Shown in pieces: positions 39,701 through 52,775 of a stretch of 64,000 bases of DNA (positions are counted from its first letter, which is position 1; each line of letters starts with the position of its first letter). A model generated the notes under the pieces. It did not search any database. It was not told where the DNA came from and was given only the letters and a program-made list of their open reading frames with translations. Location of the stretch: assembly GCA_933228895.1 (NCBI GenBank), contig OW121847.1, positions 124,972,350-125,036,349 on the forward strand, in the 5' to 3' direction. The stretch comes from Platycnemis pennipes. Lineage: Eukaryota > Arthropoda > Insecta > Odonata > Platycnemididae. Both the position numbers and the translations under genes were made by a program.

Positions 39701-40537
39701 AACTTGCTGATACTGAGCATTGCAATGGATGAAGAGCATCAGAAGTATTTTGTGAACGCGTTAATATATTCACTACTCTTCCGATAAGAACACCGCTCAT
39801 AAAAAGATTTCGGCATCATAAATTGGAATGGAAAACACACACGGTGAAAATGCAGTAAATAAAGTCATTCCGTACATGATCTCTACGTACAAATAGTATA
39901 CTAAGAAATTCCTATTCATAATGTTATATATTACTTTTCCTTGAAAACTTTTCAAAGAATTTACTAACTCCTAACAGTAATTATTTTTCTCCTACAACTC
40001 TTCTTAATTTACTTTAGAAGATTAATTTGCTACGCGTAAGAATAATTTGAAACCAGACTACAAAAATGGAATATTTAGCCGGAATTTCTTACGCACGTGA
40101 AGAAGCCTTTAAAGATCAGTCAAGTAAAATTTTTGGCGTCAGGTTAAAAGGCCACATGTGGGACAGAATACCAGATCTTACTCATAGAATAGTGCTTGGC
40201 TGAAAATGCCAGCCTTGTAAAAATAAATCTATAATTTGGTTCTCAATACCGTAAATGAACGTTCAGGAGATTCATTAAATCAAGGGACTGTAAATAACAG
40301 CAAAAAAGTTATTTGCAAAAAATTGCCTGTAAATGTCGTTTCATTTCAAATCACCGACATTTTATAGAATGAACCTTTAATAAAACACTCCTTCTTCCAA
40401 ATAAACAACTGATTTGATCACCCGGATCGAGAGATCTCTTCCATACAAGTGATATATTTCCTTCACCCTCCTTGCCCAAATCTCTCCACCATTCTCACTC
40501 GCTCATTCCTGAGTGGATATTTATCAGAACGGACCAA

Positions 40538-40690
40538 TGGCTTGATATTGGCTTGGCATCGTGAGGGCCCTGGTTCAGATTCTGTAAGTGGAAGATTTTT
40601 TTTGGCAGGATTTCGTCCCTACATGATCAAGGATTGGAGAGCTTTTCAAGTTTTTCATTCGATCGACGAGACAGAAAATCCGTGAGCTCC
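40538..40690 (+). mobile_element. Degraded tRNA-derived SINE
   Basis: TGGCTTGATATTGG (40538-40551) and GGTTCAGATTC (40572-40582) resemble A and B boxes. The stretch TGAGGGCCCTGGTTC and the following AGTGG/TTTTT resemble the SINE head at 44294. Confidence 0.5.
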
Positions 40691-40920
40691 TAAACTCCCA
40701 TAGTGCAAACACAGAGTTTCTCCCCACCCTTCTCCCCTTTTCTTTCGATGAAACCCTTCTACCTCTTCATAAAGCATTTTTGAGAGCGGAAAGGACCTGT
40801 GAACTCTCATCCCTATCTCCTGCACTTGCATCTGGTTTTATACTATTTTTCATCATCTGAAACCGGGAGCTATGATTTACACTTACAGTAATTGTTCAGA
40901 GGAGAAATACTATTAGATAT

Positions 40921-41453
40921 TAGCCCTGTCCGAAACGTGTGCTTCTAGCGCTAAGCATACTACAATGCTTGCTTGCGAGTGGAGGGGGGTACCGTCGGAA
41001 ACACCCGAAGTATGTCCGAAGGCGAAGCACTCTGGGGGAAGCATGCTACGAAGCCAAAGCACAGAAGCACGCTTCCATGTAGGCTTTGAAGCATTGTTGA
41101 CGAGAATAACAAAAGATGGTGGAGCCGTTGGCTACTTATAAATGTGTGTAGTATCTATTTTTTTACTTCGTATATTACATTTGCATAATTATTAATATAC
41201 ATATCAATGAAAAGGTTAATATACATAACATCGCTCTTTTTCTTCCGATCTAAACATTTGATAGATGTTGCCCTCTAAAGTGTTTCACTATACCTAGTGG
41301 TTTTTTATGTTGCCACTACTGCTTAACGTCGCTCCTTACCGTAGACTGCCCGAATATGAAGTATTCTTTCCCAAGCATGCTTCATTGTACGTCAGCAATA
41401 CGTCATCACCAAGAATGCTTTACCGAAGCATACTTGGTTTTCGGATACGGCTA
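40921..41453. mobile_element. About 530-bp MITE
   Basis: The left end AGCCCTGTCCGAAACGTGTG matches the inverted right end AGCCGTATCCGAAAACC. GCTTC and AAGCAT motifs recur inside both ends. The element is flanked by ATT on both sides, a likely 3-bp duplication as in Harbinger/PIF. Exact limits may be off by a base. Confidence 0.6.
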
Positions 41454-43079
41454 TTGTGTATTCAGATGACGATGTACAAAGGGATGGAATGAATTGTCGC
41501 CAAAATGTTGCTACTTTCACATTGCCGTGCTTCTTTCGATCCAAAAGTTTTAATTTATTCCTTTGAGTTACTCTGAGAAGAGAATAATCCTGAAGTAATG
41601 AAGCACATAATTACAACATGAGACCAAAAAGTAATCTTCCTATGATACATAAGGCATGTTGCTTTTTGTTTAATCGTGAATGTTCGACATACAAAACACC
41701 TTTAGTGCTTATTTAAAAGCCACTAAAATCTGGATATATTTAATTTACGTGGAAATTAAAAAAATATTGAGGGGAAAATGTTGTATGAAAAAGGGTCCTT
41801 GGACCGGTGAAAGCAGTGTGTCAATTCAGTGAGAATTTCTGTGTCTCTATTCCTAAGTATAAGTTAATTTTTTGCTCACATTGTTTGCTAGCTTCTATTA
41901 AAAAATAAACATGATTGTCTTATTCGTAAAATAAAATTTGGTAGGGAGAAGAAAATATCAGTGAAATATTTCGTGACGCATTACAAAACCTCTAGTGATA
42001 CCGACATGTGTAAGTTTTCCGGGTATCAGATTTGATGAGGGGATAGCAGGAGCAGGAGACTGCCCTTTTCACTTTGGTTGTGCGGTTTCATAACAAGGGA
42101 GCTGTACCGTAACCTGTTCAGTCAATATTTGGAACGAAGGCTATGAATAATTTACTCCTCCACGGATTAAAACGAAAGACTCACTTTCATCCAGCGTTTG
42201 ATGTTTCGAAATAACGGCAAATTATCATCCAAAAACATGGAGACAACCCAAGCTACAAGTGAAGAGCTAACAAGCAATTACTGTCATGGTAAAATATGTT
42301 TATTTGATGTAGAAGTCAGCGTATCCAACTTCTACTCTTCCTGGGTCAAATCACATTTGAAGCAATTTTATTCTGCGTTCTCAGGTAGTTTAGATTGGAA
42401 AAATAAAATTAGAGAAACTTAGACTGTGAGGTTTAAAATGTACTTTTTTTGTACGATAAAGGACAATAATGACTTGCATGAAAGCTACTGGAGGATTAAT
42501 TGGAGAATGAATGTAAGTATTTTTCCTCTTTCTAGATGCCTGCGTGATGCCCAACATATACCATTTAATTGTTTTTGCATGACTGTCAAGAAATATTCAA
42601 TATCTGTACACTTTCGTTGTTCTTTCCAAAATGTGGTAGATTGTCATTAGCAGTTTTAGTTAAAGTGAACCTAAGTTGTTTCCTGATGAATTTGGATTGT
42701 GTTAAAGTTTCATTTAAACAACAGAACTCCAATTGAAGTCATTGATGAGCTAATTGTTTTCTGTATATTAATGAATTTATTTTCATTAATGCCCAGTGTT
42801 CGTTCGCCAACTACCACACATCTATGGCTAACAGAGGTGTATATAGGTTTGTATAATAGGCTTGTATATGAGGCTTGTATATCGGTGAAATTATGTATTC
42901 CCCGTAAGGGATGAAAAGATTTAGAGAACGTCCTCGCCGATTAGGCATGCGACGCACAACTCTCGGATTTGAGAGCACTACTGAGAGAGAGAGAGGAGGC
43001 AGTTATAGTGAGAAAAGGAGGAGGAAGGGGAAACGAAAGAGAGATAAGTACAGGGATTCCCGATGCACTGCACACAAAA

Positions 43080-44035
43080 GTGTCACCGCCCGGAAATTAC
43101 GGCGGTCACGCCGCAGCACGATAGATTAAAGGTCAGACGTCGAAGAGCGACATTTCTCAAGACGCTCGCAGCCCGACGCTCCTCCCACTTCCTTGAAACG
43201 TGCCGTCGACACGGCTCCAATTCTTGCGCTTAATCCGTCACTCACTTGTTTACTCCGGCCGACATCCCTTCACCCTCCCCACACCCCAACTCCACCATCC
43301 TGGGAAGCGTCACGGTTGACGTAACGAACGGCCCTAGTGAATGTGGGGAAGGGAAGTGGGGCGAGGGAATTGTGACGAGGCGAGGGGGATTGTTGGCGTC
43401 GGCGTACGTGTTGCGGTGCGTTGAAATGACACCCACGACCGCCGTCCCGTGGCCTTTGTGCTGCACCCCGACCCCTGTGCAAACCCTGGGAGGGTCGGGG
43501 GGAGGGGGTAGGGGAAAGGCGGTGAGGGGGATTGGAGGTAAAGGGATCGTCCGGCGGCCCGCCCTCCCATGGATACGAGGCACGGCGCCACTCTCACCCT
43601 TACCTCCCCCTCCTCCTCCCACCGCACCCTTCCCGTGGTGCGGGAGTGTGAGGTGCAGGCGGACGGCATCCGCAGGGCCGGGACGCGGGTGCGGCGGGCG
43701 GACGGGCGGGCGTGCTCGGTCGGGTGCAGGGGGAGGAGCGGTCGGAAGTTCCGTGGTCATATCGATTCCCCCTTCATCCCACGGACGTGCATGCCCTCCG
43801 TTCGGGCACACGCACCGCCCGTCGCGCGCCGCATTCCCTGCACACACACCCGCACCATTCCCTCCCCCTTGGTAGCCTCTGCACCCCACCCACCCCCTCA
43901 GTACAACGGCCACCCTTTCGTCGCTTACATATTCTCCTATCCAGCGTGCGGACCGAGTGACTCCCTTAGACTTCTTCACCCTTCCCCCGACATCGAAGAA
44001 CAGGATGAGGGCGAAAAGGAGACGACGTGGGCTTC
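43080..44035. other. GC- and CpG-rich island inside the long intron
   Basis: The sequence changes abruptly from AT-rich to strongly GC-rich with frequent CG. Long frames are open on both strands (for example 43242-43979 minus, 43246-43875 plus), but they are Pro/Gly/Arg-rich and lack any domain. It could be a promoter or enhancer island. No TATA box, start codon context or splice donor was convincing. Confidence 0.4.
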
Positions 44036-44282
44036 ATTTTGAAGCCCATGCAAAAAAACCCTATCGATATTTGTGATAGCATTATTATGACTTTTGGCTT
44101 GATGAAACCAGTGGTTTTTTATTATATTATATATTCGCACACACCTTCATCAACACTTAGTAGTGGTAGTTGTCTGTGGGATGTGGAAGCTTAGGTCATT
44201 TGCGACATTTAGGAAAGATGGGTATTTTGGCAGAGGGAAGGTTTTTCCAAGGAATGGGTGGAGAGGAACAACGCGAGGATGG

Positions 44283-44610
44283 AGTTGGTGTGGTGGCTAG
44301 AGTAATGGCCTCCCATCTCGAGGGCCCGGGTTGGATTCCCTGTGGTGGCGGTTTTTCATTGGAATAGCGGTCCCTTTTTGAGTGCTTCGTGGAGGGAATT
44401 TCGAGTTCAGCACCCTGTCCGTCGGATGGAACGTTAACCATAGTCCTCTTGACATCTATTGTTGGGAGCAGACCAATACCGACGCCGGGTTTCTCTCCAG
44501 CCTTCCTCCATATCCTGAAAAATTCCTACCATTACCTAAATTTTCCACTTATCCTAGTTGGCGCAAATGACCTAAGCTGTCGGACGCCGGCCTCTGTAAC
44601 TAACTAACTG
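44283..44610 (+). mobile_element. tRNA-derived SINE, near full length
   Basis: A box TGGCTAGAGTAATGG (44294-44308), a CCTC/GAGG anticodon-like stem with a 7-base loop, and B box GGGTTGGATTCCC (44328-44340). The body contains GTCGGATGGAACGTT and GACGCCGGGTTTCTCTCC, which recur at about 59712-59785. The tail is TAACTAACTAACTGA. Confidence 0.72.
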
Positions 44611-44689
44611 AGAAACAAGGTGTCGGAATCAGCGTGCTACTAACGAAAATCGTTTCAGGGGTTCTAGGGTTAATCTGACGGATGCACAG

Positions 44690-44840
44690 CATAAAAAAAC
44701 CTAGGTGGTGTCCACTACACCAAGGAAAAAAAGTCAATTTTAATGCTGGGATTCCAACTCAGATACTCTGGATGGGAGGTCAGTACTCTTCACACCACCA
44801 CACCCTTCCGATCCTACATCTACTTCCTCTCATCTCACCT
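44690..44840 (-). mobile_element. Degraded tRNA-derived SINE, related to the next one
   Basis: The minus strand reads GTACTGACCTCCCATCCAGA then TTGGAATCCCAGCATT, in the same arrangement as the element at 45000-45135. CCTACATCTAC lies beside both heads. The B box is weakened. Confidence 0.5.
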
Positions 44841-44999
44841 GTGTTTTTAAGTCTGTACACGCTCTTACTGGCGCTTTTATTCAGGAGGAAAGGAAAGGAA
44901 GAGAAAGGAGGAAGCGTAGAGAGAAACCCAGGGTCGGCATTATCCTATTCATAACGAAAGGAGCCAAGGGCGATAGTTTTAACACCCCATCTGGTGTAC

Positions 45000-45135
45000 T
45001 GTACTCGAATGCGCTCTGCAATACAATCGTAGCCGGTTTACCAAAGAAAAATAACTTCTAACGCCGAGATTCGAACCAGGGACCTCCAGGTTATAGGTCA
45101 GCACTCTAATTACTACAAGAGCCCGACCCCTCGTC
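45000..45135 (-). mobile_element. tRNA-derived SINE
   Basis: The minus strand has a good B box GGTTCGAATCTC (45066-45077) and an upstream A-box-like TAGTAATTAGAGTG. A body containing TTTTTCTTTGGT lies downstream. It has the same orientation as the related copy about 300 bases to the left. Confidence 0.65.
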
Positions 45136-45144
45136 TCCAACTCC

Positions 45145-45400
45145 TTCACCTACATCTACATTTGCATTCACATCCACGTCTTACATCTAGGTGGTACCCT
45201 GGAAGCCATCGCAAGGATAAGTGACTCAGATTGACTCCGCACAAGAAATTCCCTGTTGTCACGCATAAATTCGTAATGCTTGCAACTTTTTTTCTAGTGT
45301 TAATGCTTTACCTAGGAAATAAAAGGTTTACCAGCGCAGCGCAGCATCTCTATCTACAGAATAGCTCCATTGAGGTTGTGTGGCAGGTCTAAGCACCAAA
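45145..45400 (+). repeat. Diverged LINE/SINE tail motif
   Basis: CACCTACATCTACATTTGC, then TACCCTGGAAGCCATCGC, and later GTTGTGTGGCAGG follow the same order as CTACATCTACAC, TACCCTGCAATCCACCG and GTGTGTGGCAGG in the LINE tails at 8088-8140. This suggests an old fragment of the same tail. Confidence 0.4.
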
Positions 45401-45534
45401 CTGCTGTGGCAAAGGCAGCTGTGTCTAAGCGCCAAACATGCCAAAGTACATCAATATATGTTTTTAGGTAGTGAGGAAAATATTTTATTTGTTGTGTGCA
45501 GTTTTATCGGGGTTTCCACCAGGTAAGGTCAGAT

Positions 45535-45581
45535 GCTGCCAACATTTCGGTGACTGTGTCAACTACCGAAACGTTGGCAGC
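45535..45581 (+). repeat. Small hairpin with GAAACG core
   Basis: GCTGCCAACATTTCGGT pairs with ACCGAAACGTTGGCAGC (one mismatch) around a 13-base loop. Confidence 0.7.
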
Positions 45582-45803
45582 CAATGACTTTAACTGTTGG
45601 GATACTCGAGAAATTTCTACTCATCTCGTAAGCCAGGAAAGTATCAAATCGTTTAACATAAATATTGATTATTAGATTATCCTATGATGAATGTTATACC
45701 GTGAAATACCAAAGATATTTTTAAAAATTGAGAAGTTCTTTGCTTTAGAATGACGTTATAGAATGAATGGATGAATCATAAGACTCCTAAGATGTGTTAG
45801 TTT

Positions 45804-45823
45804 GTAACCACCGCGGTGGTTAC
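45804..45823. repeat. Perfect 20-bp palindrome
   Basis: GTAACCACCGCGGTGGTTAC reads the same on both strands. It contains two facing AACCAC sites of the kind Runt-family factors bind; function unknown. Confidence 0.6.
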
Positions 45824-46364
45824 GGTTAGTCTCCAATGAGTGATCGATGTGTCTATTTCTGGATCGCAGGAATAGGACGTATTCGAACATTTTCGAGAAA
45901 AGGTCAATGTAATGAATATTCGCAAATGGCAAAGGTGAAAAAATATGGGGGATACCATATTACAATGGTACAATTATACGTTTAGGGAAGGCATTCTCGG
46001 TTTGCTGTAAATCGTCCAATCTTAGGGTAGTTAGTGCAGGCTGTTTTGAAGGCTGCGTTAAATGTGGAAAGAACAGTGAGTAATAGAAACGCTGATCCTC
46101 ATGCCATACACCCGAGAAAGGACAATCACAGTTTTTTTCAGTCGTGGCAAGTTATGATAAATAAATAAAGACATTTGCAGTGGAGAACTAGAATTGCTTT
46201 ACTGGGGGGACTAATTTATTGAGAACTGTGTCATAAAACATATTTTACAGATCTTTCACTGTAAAGGAAATCTTCTCTCGTCCATCGCCACACTAAAAGA
46301 GTGGCCGACGTTTCAAAGTTCGACTCGAACTCCTTCCATCAAAGCAAAAGATGCCGTGTATTCA

Positions 46365-46445
46365 TTTTGGCCGTTTTATAATGGCCTCCGGGCAGGTGAC
46401 ACATAAACGGGAGTCATTGTTCGAGACCCCAATCGGTCAGCAAAA
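46365..46445 (+). mobile_element. Possible tRNA-derived SINE head
   Basis: TGGCCTCCGGGCAGG followed about 25 bases later by GTTCGAGACCCC resembles A and B boxes. No sister copy was found in the window, so this is weak. Confidence 0.3.
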
Positions 46446-48059
46446 AAGGATAGCTGGATCTTGAAATGGCTAATAATTTCAAAATGGGTGTCCATGAATT
46501 GCTCATCAAATAGCTCATAGTTATGTATCTCGGTTGAAATATCTTCTTTCTAGTCGAATTTCAATGGCTTCCGTGGTAATGAAATTTATATTTTAACCTT
46601 GTGGAAGACCCGAGAAGATTTCATTTAGAGTCTTTGCTGGGAATACGTATGATGCTACTTCGTTTGGAACATTTTTTGATTGAACATGAAATAATTGTAA
46701 AAACATGGTGGTTTACCCAAGTCGATAGTATTTACCTGAGGTTCTCTCTATTTTTGGCTCAATTTCTAGTTCCACCATATTTATTAAAACTATATTACCC
46801 TAAATTTGCCCTCTAGCAAAGAGTTCTCTCGAACAATACGACCTTAAATATTTCGAGAGATGTTTTACTCATATTTACGGAATATTGAATATAAAAACAC
46901 ATCACCGGGAATACGAACGAGGAGAATTTGCCCCTGAATTGGGAGGGGAAAAAACTGGAGCTTCCAATAAAATGACAACGAGGACACCTATTGAAAGGTT
47001 ACACACGTGATTCACCAATGTACGGACCTCGGGAGGGGCGGGTTTCGATTGCGTGTGGGTGACGCCGACTGGTGATGGGCGGGGCTGGGAGGGAGAGTTC
47101 GGCGAAAGGATGAGGAAAAGTGGATGGAAGAGGAGAGGAAGTGGGAGAGGGAGGAAGGGAGGCAATTGCGATATGAGAGGCTTTCATCATTGAGGAGAGG
47201 GAGGGACCACATGAATGAATTGATCAGTGTTTTCCGAACAATGGGTCGCTGGAGTTGGGAGTTCGTTGAGTGCCGTTGAGGAATCTCCTCGAAAACAACA
47301 ACCGTATTGTGAAAGTCTCTTCGTTCATGCTCTAGAATGTGTACCGACTCTCCGCAAACATGAAGAAATGTGAAAAAAATACCGCGGTCTGGGTTTTCTG
47401 ATGGGGACAATCCGATACGAGGAAGGATGGTTACCTTTTTTTTTGGCGATGTTTCCCGGACTTCGTGCATTTTTTTATTTCGGTTTGACGGCAATACCGT
47501 GGCTTTTGTTTTGGCTGAGATAACATTTTCTCTCATCATGGTGAATCTAAAGCAAATATTAATAAAAGGTACCGTCAGCGAAATGGCAATGAATTGATGC
47601 CTGCTGAATTATGCAAAGAACAACGAGAGTGAAAACGCTGACGGTCACTGAAATGGATTGCGTATTGCTTATCGGCAAACATCAAACGCTGTAACAGAGT
47701 TGGAAACAAAGCAAAAAGCCGTGCCCGCGACGAGATGAGTTACTAAAAAGTTTATTGCAGATCATACGGGACTAAGCGGAAGTATTGTCGAAGACTAACT
47801 GTAAGGTGAAGAAATTAGATGAACGAGAAAGAGATGATACACACATTTGTACATTTGAATTGTACAATTTTTGTTATATAAATGTCTTTCATTGAAATGC
47901 AAGCCTAAATGTGAAGTTTTCATTTATAAGTATTACCAAAATAAAATATATATTAAAAAAATGGTACACACATCATGGTTTTCATTGCCTACCCTAATAA
48001 CACCTTCTCACTATTATAGCTCATGTAAATAGGTCATTCAACTAAGACCATTTCGGTAT

Positions 48060-48140
48060 ATACCACGTTTGGTTCGGTGTCACTTCAACGTTTCGAGACC
48101 CTTCCTGGTCACCTTTCAAAGGAAATTTTCTTTTCTCTGA
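48060..48140 (-). repeat. Small repeat with GAAACGTT core
   Basis: The minus strand has GACC..GGTC, a possible stem, followed by TCGAAACGTTG (GAAAC at 48090-48094). It resembles the cores at 45568 and 56058. Confidence 0.4.
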
Positions 48141-49704
48141 ATAAAGTGACCAGCAATCGTCACCACCGATAGATTAACACTGAAAAACACGCGCTATTCA
48201 CTCAAATAATTATTTGAGTGAAATTATTATTTCATTATAATCATATAGGTATATATCGGTTATAATCTTAAGCTTAATTGTGAGTCCCGAAAGCTTCAAT
48301 GAAGACATCATTGCTGCCAGCGAATAAAAAAATTAACGTATTACATATATCCAATGAGAGGCTTATTTTGATATTTTATGAAGAGTGAAATTTAATGTCG
48401 TTTTCATATGGTAATATAGTCTTTAACCCATTTATTTTACCGAAAATGTCGTTATCACGTCGAAAAAGGCCATTTTCCAGGTGTAAAGAAAGTAAATGTT
48501 TGACAACTATCCAGTGAGGATCGATTGGTTTTATAGATGAAAAAACTACAATAGATCAATATGCTATGACCAGTTTCAAAGTAAGCGATTACCAAATTTT
48601 GTACCATTACCAAAGAACACATTGCCTAATTCATAGAACATGGAACGGATGTTTCTTTTTAGTCACAATGATATGTCTGTGATTAGTTCCCATGATTAAA
48701 TTTGATTTCTAAAATTAACGTATACCTTACGTTTAGACAGGCGAAAACCGGCGTGCTGAACTGAGTAGGGTTTGATTATTGATGAATTGAAAAGTAATCG
48801 TGATTCATCGTTCATTCGGAATGTTACCTACCAAAGAAACTTCTTATGAAGATGTTACGTGAGAAATTGTGTAACTACCAAGATTGGCCCCCCAACGACG
48901 TACGAGGTGCTCAAAAATGTGTGAGTCAAACATTTGCCCGATAGAATGTCCAGTAAACTATAAACCATGACGAAGACACACTATATTTTGTAACCATTTC
49001 CATTTTAATCCATCGAAAAGGCGGATCCATAGAAATTTTCATCTATCGTTGAAGAGGGCTAAGGTTAAGACTTGAATTTTTGAAGAAACAGAGAGCACAA
49101 AATATGTAATTTAGTATTAAATTTCATTGAAATAAATATATTTTCCCTGTAATAGAGTATGATCAGGTAAATAAGTATGAATTTGATGACTTGAAGGTGT
49201 GCACACACACATGGTTCAGGTGAAGAGAGGAAGAGAGATTGCATATATCCTGCATAAGTCCTTAAATAGTTGGTTTTTCAACATATGATGTTATGTTGCA
49301 ATTCAAAAATTAATTTAATATGGAATCATACATTTGTTTGTTATTTTCAATATATGCAGGATTAAATAATTGTACACAGTCAGGCCACGAACAACCTTTT
49401 ATATCACTTCTTCACTAGAGTGGCTAGGGCTCTTCGCTTCTTGGAGCCTTTTTCTATCACATAGTTTACAATACATAGTAATTTTATCTCTATTAATTCA
49501 TTAATAACAGAGATCCTTCCAGCTGTGAAAAGGATGGGAGACTGCATACATTTTAGAGCTAATATTACTGTTTGTCCTCCTGATATATTTTTATGCTGCG
49601 GTGAAACCAGTTGTTTTTGAAGAATTTAGTTCAATTTAGGGTCAAAATATTATTTGGTACTTTGTCTCTCTTCAAGATTGAAGATCCATATGATAGTCTT
49701 AAAC

Positions 49705-49855
49705 AACTTCGTATACCTCTTGAACTATTCGTTTGCTGGAACTGAAAAGGCCTCCGTGCAGAGAAACACGCCCGGTGGAGGGCTTGGAGAGCTCACAAGC
49801 CTGAAGGACCCTTTCTCCATTATTTGGAGGATATTGTTTGCAAAAACAAAAGTAA
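49705..49855 (+). repeat. Diverged dispersed repeat, copy A
   Basis: Shares an ordered set of blocks with 50065-50195: a CTCGAGAACTTCG-like start, GGGACTGAAAA, CACGCCCGG, GACCCTTTCTCCATTATT and TTGCAAAAACAA. The type is unknown. Confidence 0.55.
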
Positions 49856-50064
49856 TTTGACCACTAATACATTGCGTGGGAAGGGAAGAGGTGGAAAACA
49901 GTATTTAAAATGCACATTAGTCTTTACTCCCGTTTATTTTGATATTAAGTGAAACCATGGCGCATTAAAACAAAAAAAATGCTTTTAATTGCGGTATTGA
50001 CATTTAATTTCTGCTATTTCAAAATGTAAGAATGACACGTAGTCTAGCCTCAAACGTTTCCTTA

Positions 50065-50195
50065 TATCCCTCGAGAACTTCGTTCGGCGGGACTGAAAAA
50101 AAAAGTCTGTGTGCCTAGACCAACGCCCGGCCAAAGGCTAACCCCTGGACCCCTTCTCCATTATTAGGGGGACACGGCATGCAAAAAACAAGCGT
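50065..50195 (+). repeat. Diverged dispersed repeat, copy B
   Basis: Reads CTCGAGAACTTCGTTCGGCG, then CAACGCCCGG, GACCCCTTCTCCATTATT and CATGCAAAAAACAAG, matching copy A in order and spacing about 350 bases away. Confidence 0.55.
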
Positions 50196-52745
50196 TCTGC
50201 GCGCCGAGACGAGGCCTGAGGGTCAACTCCGTCGAGGGCTTGCCCGAGGAGATTCCACTCGCGGCTCAAAAGAGAAATTGCCTCCGGCGCTGAGGCGGAG
50301 GGAGGAATACCAGCGCGCCGTCGTTAAATCTGGAGCGAATGAATGAGCGGAAGAGCACTTATTTATGCGTTCTGCAAGGGCCGCCTCCCCCTCGCGCATT
50401 AAACTTTCCTCACCGCTTGCCCTCACCGCTCAACCTCTCCGCGATCTCCAGCCGCCGCCGCCGCTGCCTTTGACCCCGAACGCACAACCACCCTCGACGC
50501 ATTTGGCATGCAGTCCTGCCTCGTGATCGCATTAGCCGATCCTCACTCAGTTTGACGGGTAAGTGAGCGGGTGGAGGAGGGGGTGGGGGAGGAGATAGAA
50601 ACTCGGGGTTGAGAGAGAGGGTTGGTCTGCTGCCGGGGGTGCGCTTGGGGTGACGAGGGGTAGGGTGAAAACGTAATTAGCCCCACTCCATCCGAGCGCC
50701 ATGCGGTATTTTAGATTCTTGCGAAATGCCTAAGGGTATTGCGGTGATGTAGTGATCAGAACCATTGGGGGGTTATGACGTTGTTCGATGCAAAAATGCT
50801 ACGCCTATGTCATATTTCCTATTCATTTTGGATATGGATATTGGACACATTATGTTACCCTGTGATAATGTTTTGGAAAATGTCGATTGATAGAGGTAGG
50901 CAAAGTATCTAAATTTATTTTCAAATGACTGCTTATTGTAGGAATCTGAAGGTGAATATCTGTAACAGTAATCACTACGTAATTCCAATGTATTTATGTG
51001 CTATATTTGAACTATGGGACTGGAAGAGAATTGCTTGATTAACTTAATGAAAATGCAAATAATGAATTGCCACTAGTTTAAGAACTGAAGAATTCATGTC
51101 TCAAAGTCCACTGTTTCAATGGCAAATTTCGGTCCTGATTCGTGCTTAGCTAGGAATTTAAAATACTATTGCTTAATTCGCAGTAATTAGCATCATGATG
51201 CACAGCCGTCTATCAGGTATTTAATACGAAACGATGTCTTGATACATTATTCAATCAGGAAAACACGCAAAATATTAAACTGCTGAGATATTTTAAAGAA
51301 AAATGAACGTAGAAGCTCACAATTCAGCAATGACCGAGTACAAACACAATTAAAGCGTGCATATTTCACTGCACTAACCTTTAAGTAATGATCAATCCAA
51401 ACTGGATATCCATTTAGGCTGGAAAAGAGTACCTGTTCTATGGGAGGGTCTATGGGAGTTAATAATGAAAGAATGTGTGAGAAAAAGAGGGAAAATAAAT
51501 TGGATAACGATTGGAATAATGGAATGACTATTTATTATTTTTCCAAATTAATGCCATACAAATTTATAAATAGGCAATAGAAAATAATTAAGTGGACTCC
51601 TTTGAAAAGAAAGTAGCATTGGAACAAAATTTGAAGTAAATGATTTCCATGGAGTAACCATGCAATGAGTACAGTCACTCCCACATGATGTAACTTAATT
51701 ACGCTAATTTTATGAAGAATAAAGACTGCTACGGAATACCGAAAGTCATCATGAGTCCTCAAATAGCCAATTTAAATAAAAATATGCAAAAATTGGACGA
51801 AGAAATAGATGTAAATGTGGACATTTTACTCTTTACTTAGGCACGCTCAGAGGATGTAAAACGATTGAGACGCAAGGGTAAAAAAAACTTCCCTCATGAC
51901 AAGAATTGACAAAGAATCACACAATGCTTCATATTCTGAATCATTCATGCCACCGAACATTACCTCAGGAACATATATAATGCAAGTTTAATGCCGCTAA
52001 TATCGTCGGGCAGACCGGCTCATAGACGTGCTCGCGCCAATTAACGTGCGTGCTCCATTGAAAGAGAGAGCGGGTGCTCGCGGGAGAGGAGGCCTGCATC
52101 ACTCAAGGGCGGCTTCAGGTGAAAGGAAACGGAATAGGACGGAGCGAGGCCAGGCAGAGAGAAAAAGGGCTGGATCACAAAAAAACAGAGATTTAGGAGC
52201 GGTATCAAGAGTGGGAGATGAAGGGAAATGACTGGGGTAGGGAACACGGGGCTAATTTTTTCCTCGGGATTGCCCCCTCAAAGGGAGAAAGAGAGATGGA
52301 GAGAGAGTGGAAAAAATAGCGGGGTCCGATAGCGCAGTCCCTTTACGGCATGATTAACGAGTGGTCGTCCACACGCACGGAAGCCTTATTGTTATATATT
52401 CATCTGAGAGAGGAGAGTTCGTGGTCCAAGGGGGGTGGGGAAGGTGGCCGGCCCTGGAGGACCGATTGCCACTCCGAGCGAATTGGTGAGGGAGACAAAT
52501 CATCGTAGCATGCAATTAAGGAGCGATAATTAACTACCTCTCTGAACCCAAGAGCAGGGAGATGGAGAGAGAGAGAGAGGGTAGAACTTGCCATATAAAC
52601 GTCAGGAGATGTCTATCCGTTTGCGTCTAACCCTTTGAAATCGACTCAGGGCTGCGTATGATTGGAAGCGTAGTTTCTTGTTTAACTTAGCTGCCCTGGT
52701 GCTTTAAAATGAATTGGCTTAAGGGCTAGTTGTTGATAACCTTAC

Positions 52746-52775
52746 GATTCGTGACGCCTACTAGCGTCACGAATC
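52746..52775. repeat. Perfect 12-bp stem hairpin
   Basis: GATTCGTGACGC and GCGTCACGAATC flank a 6-base loop. No following T run or host transcript is evident. Confidence 0.6.

Noticed and set aside
43242..43979. 245-codon minus-strand frame rich in Pro/Gly/Arg
   Set aside because: Frames are open on both strands of the same GC-rich block, with no domain and no convincing splice donor.
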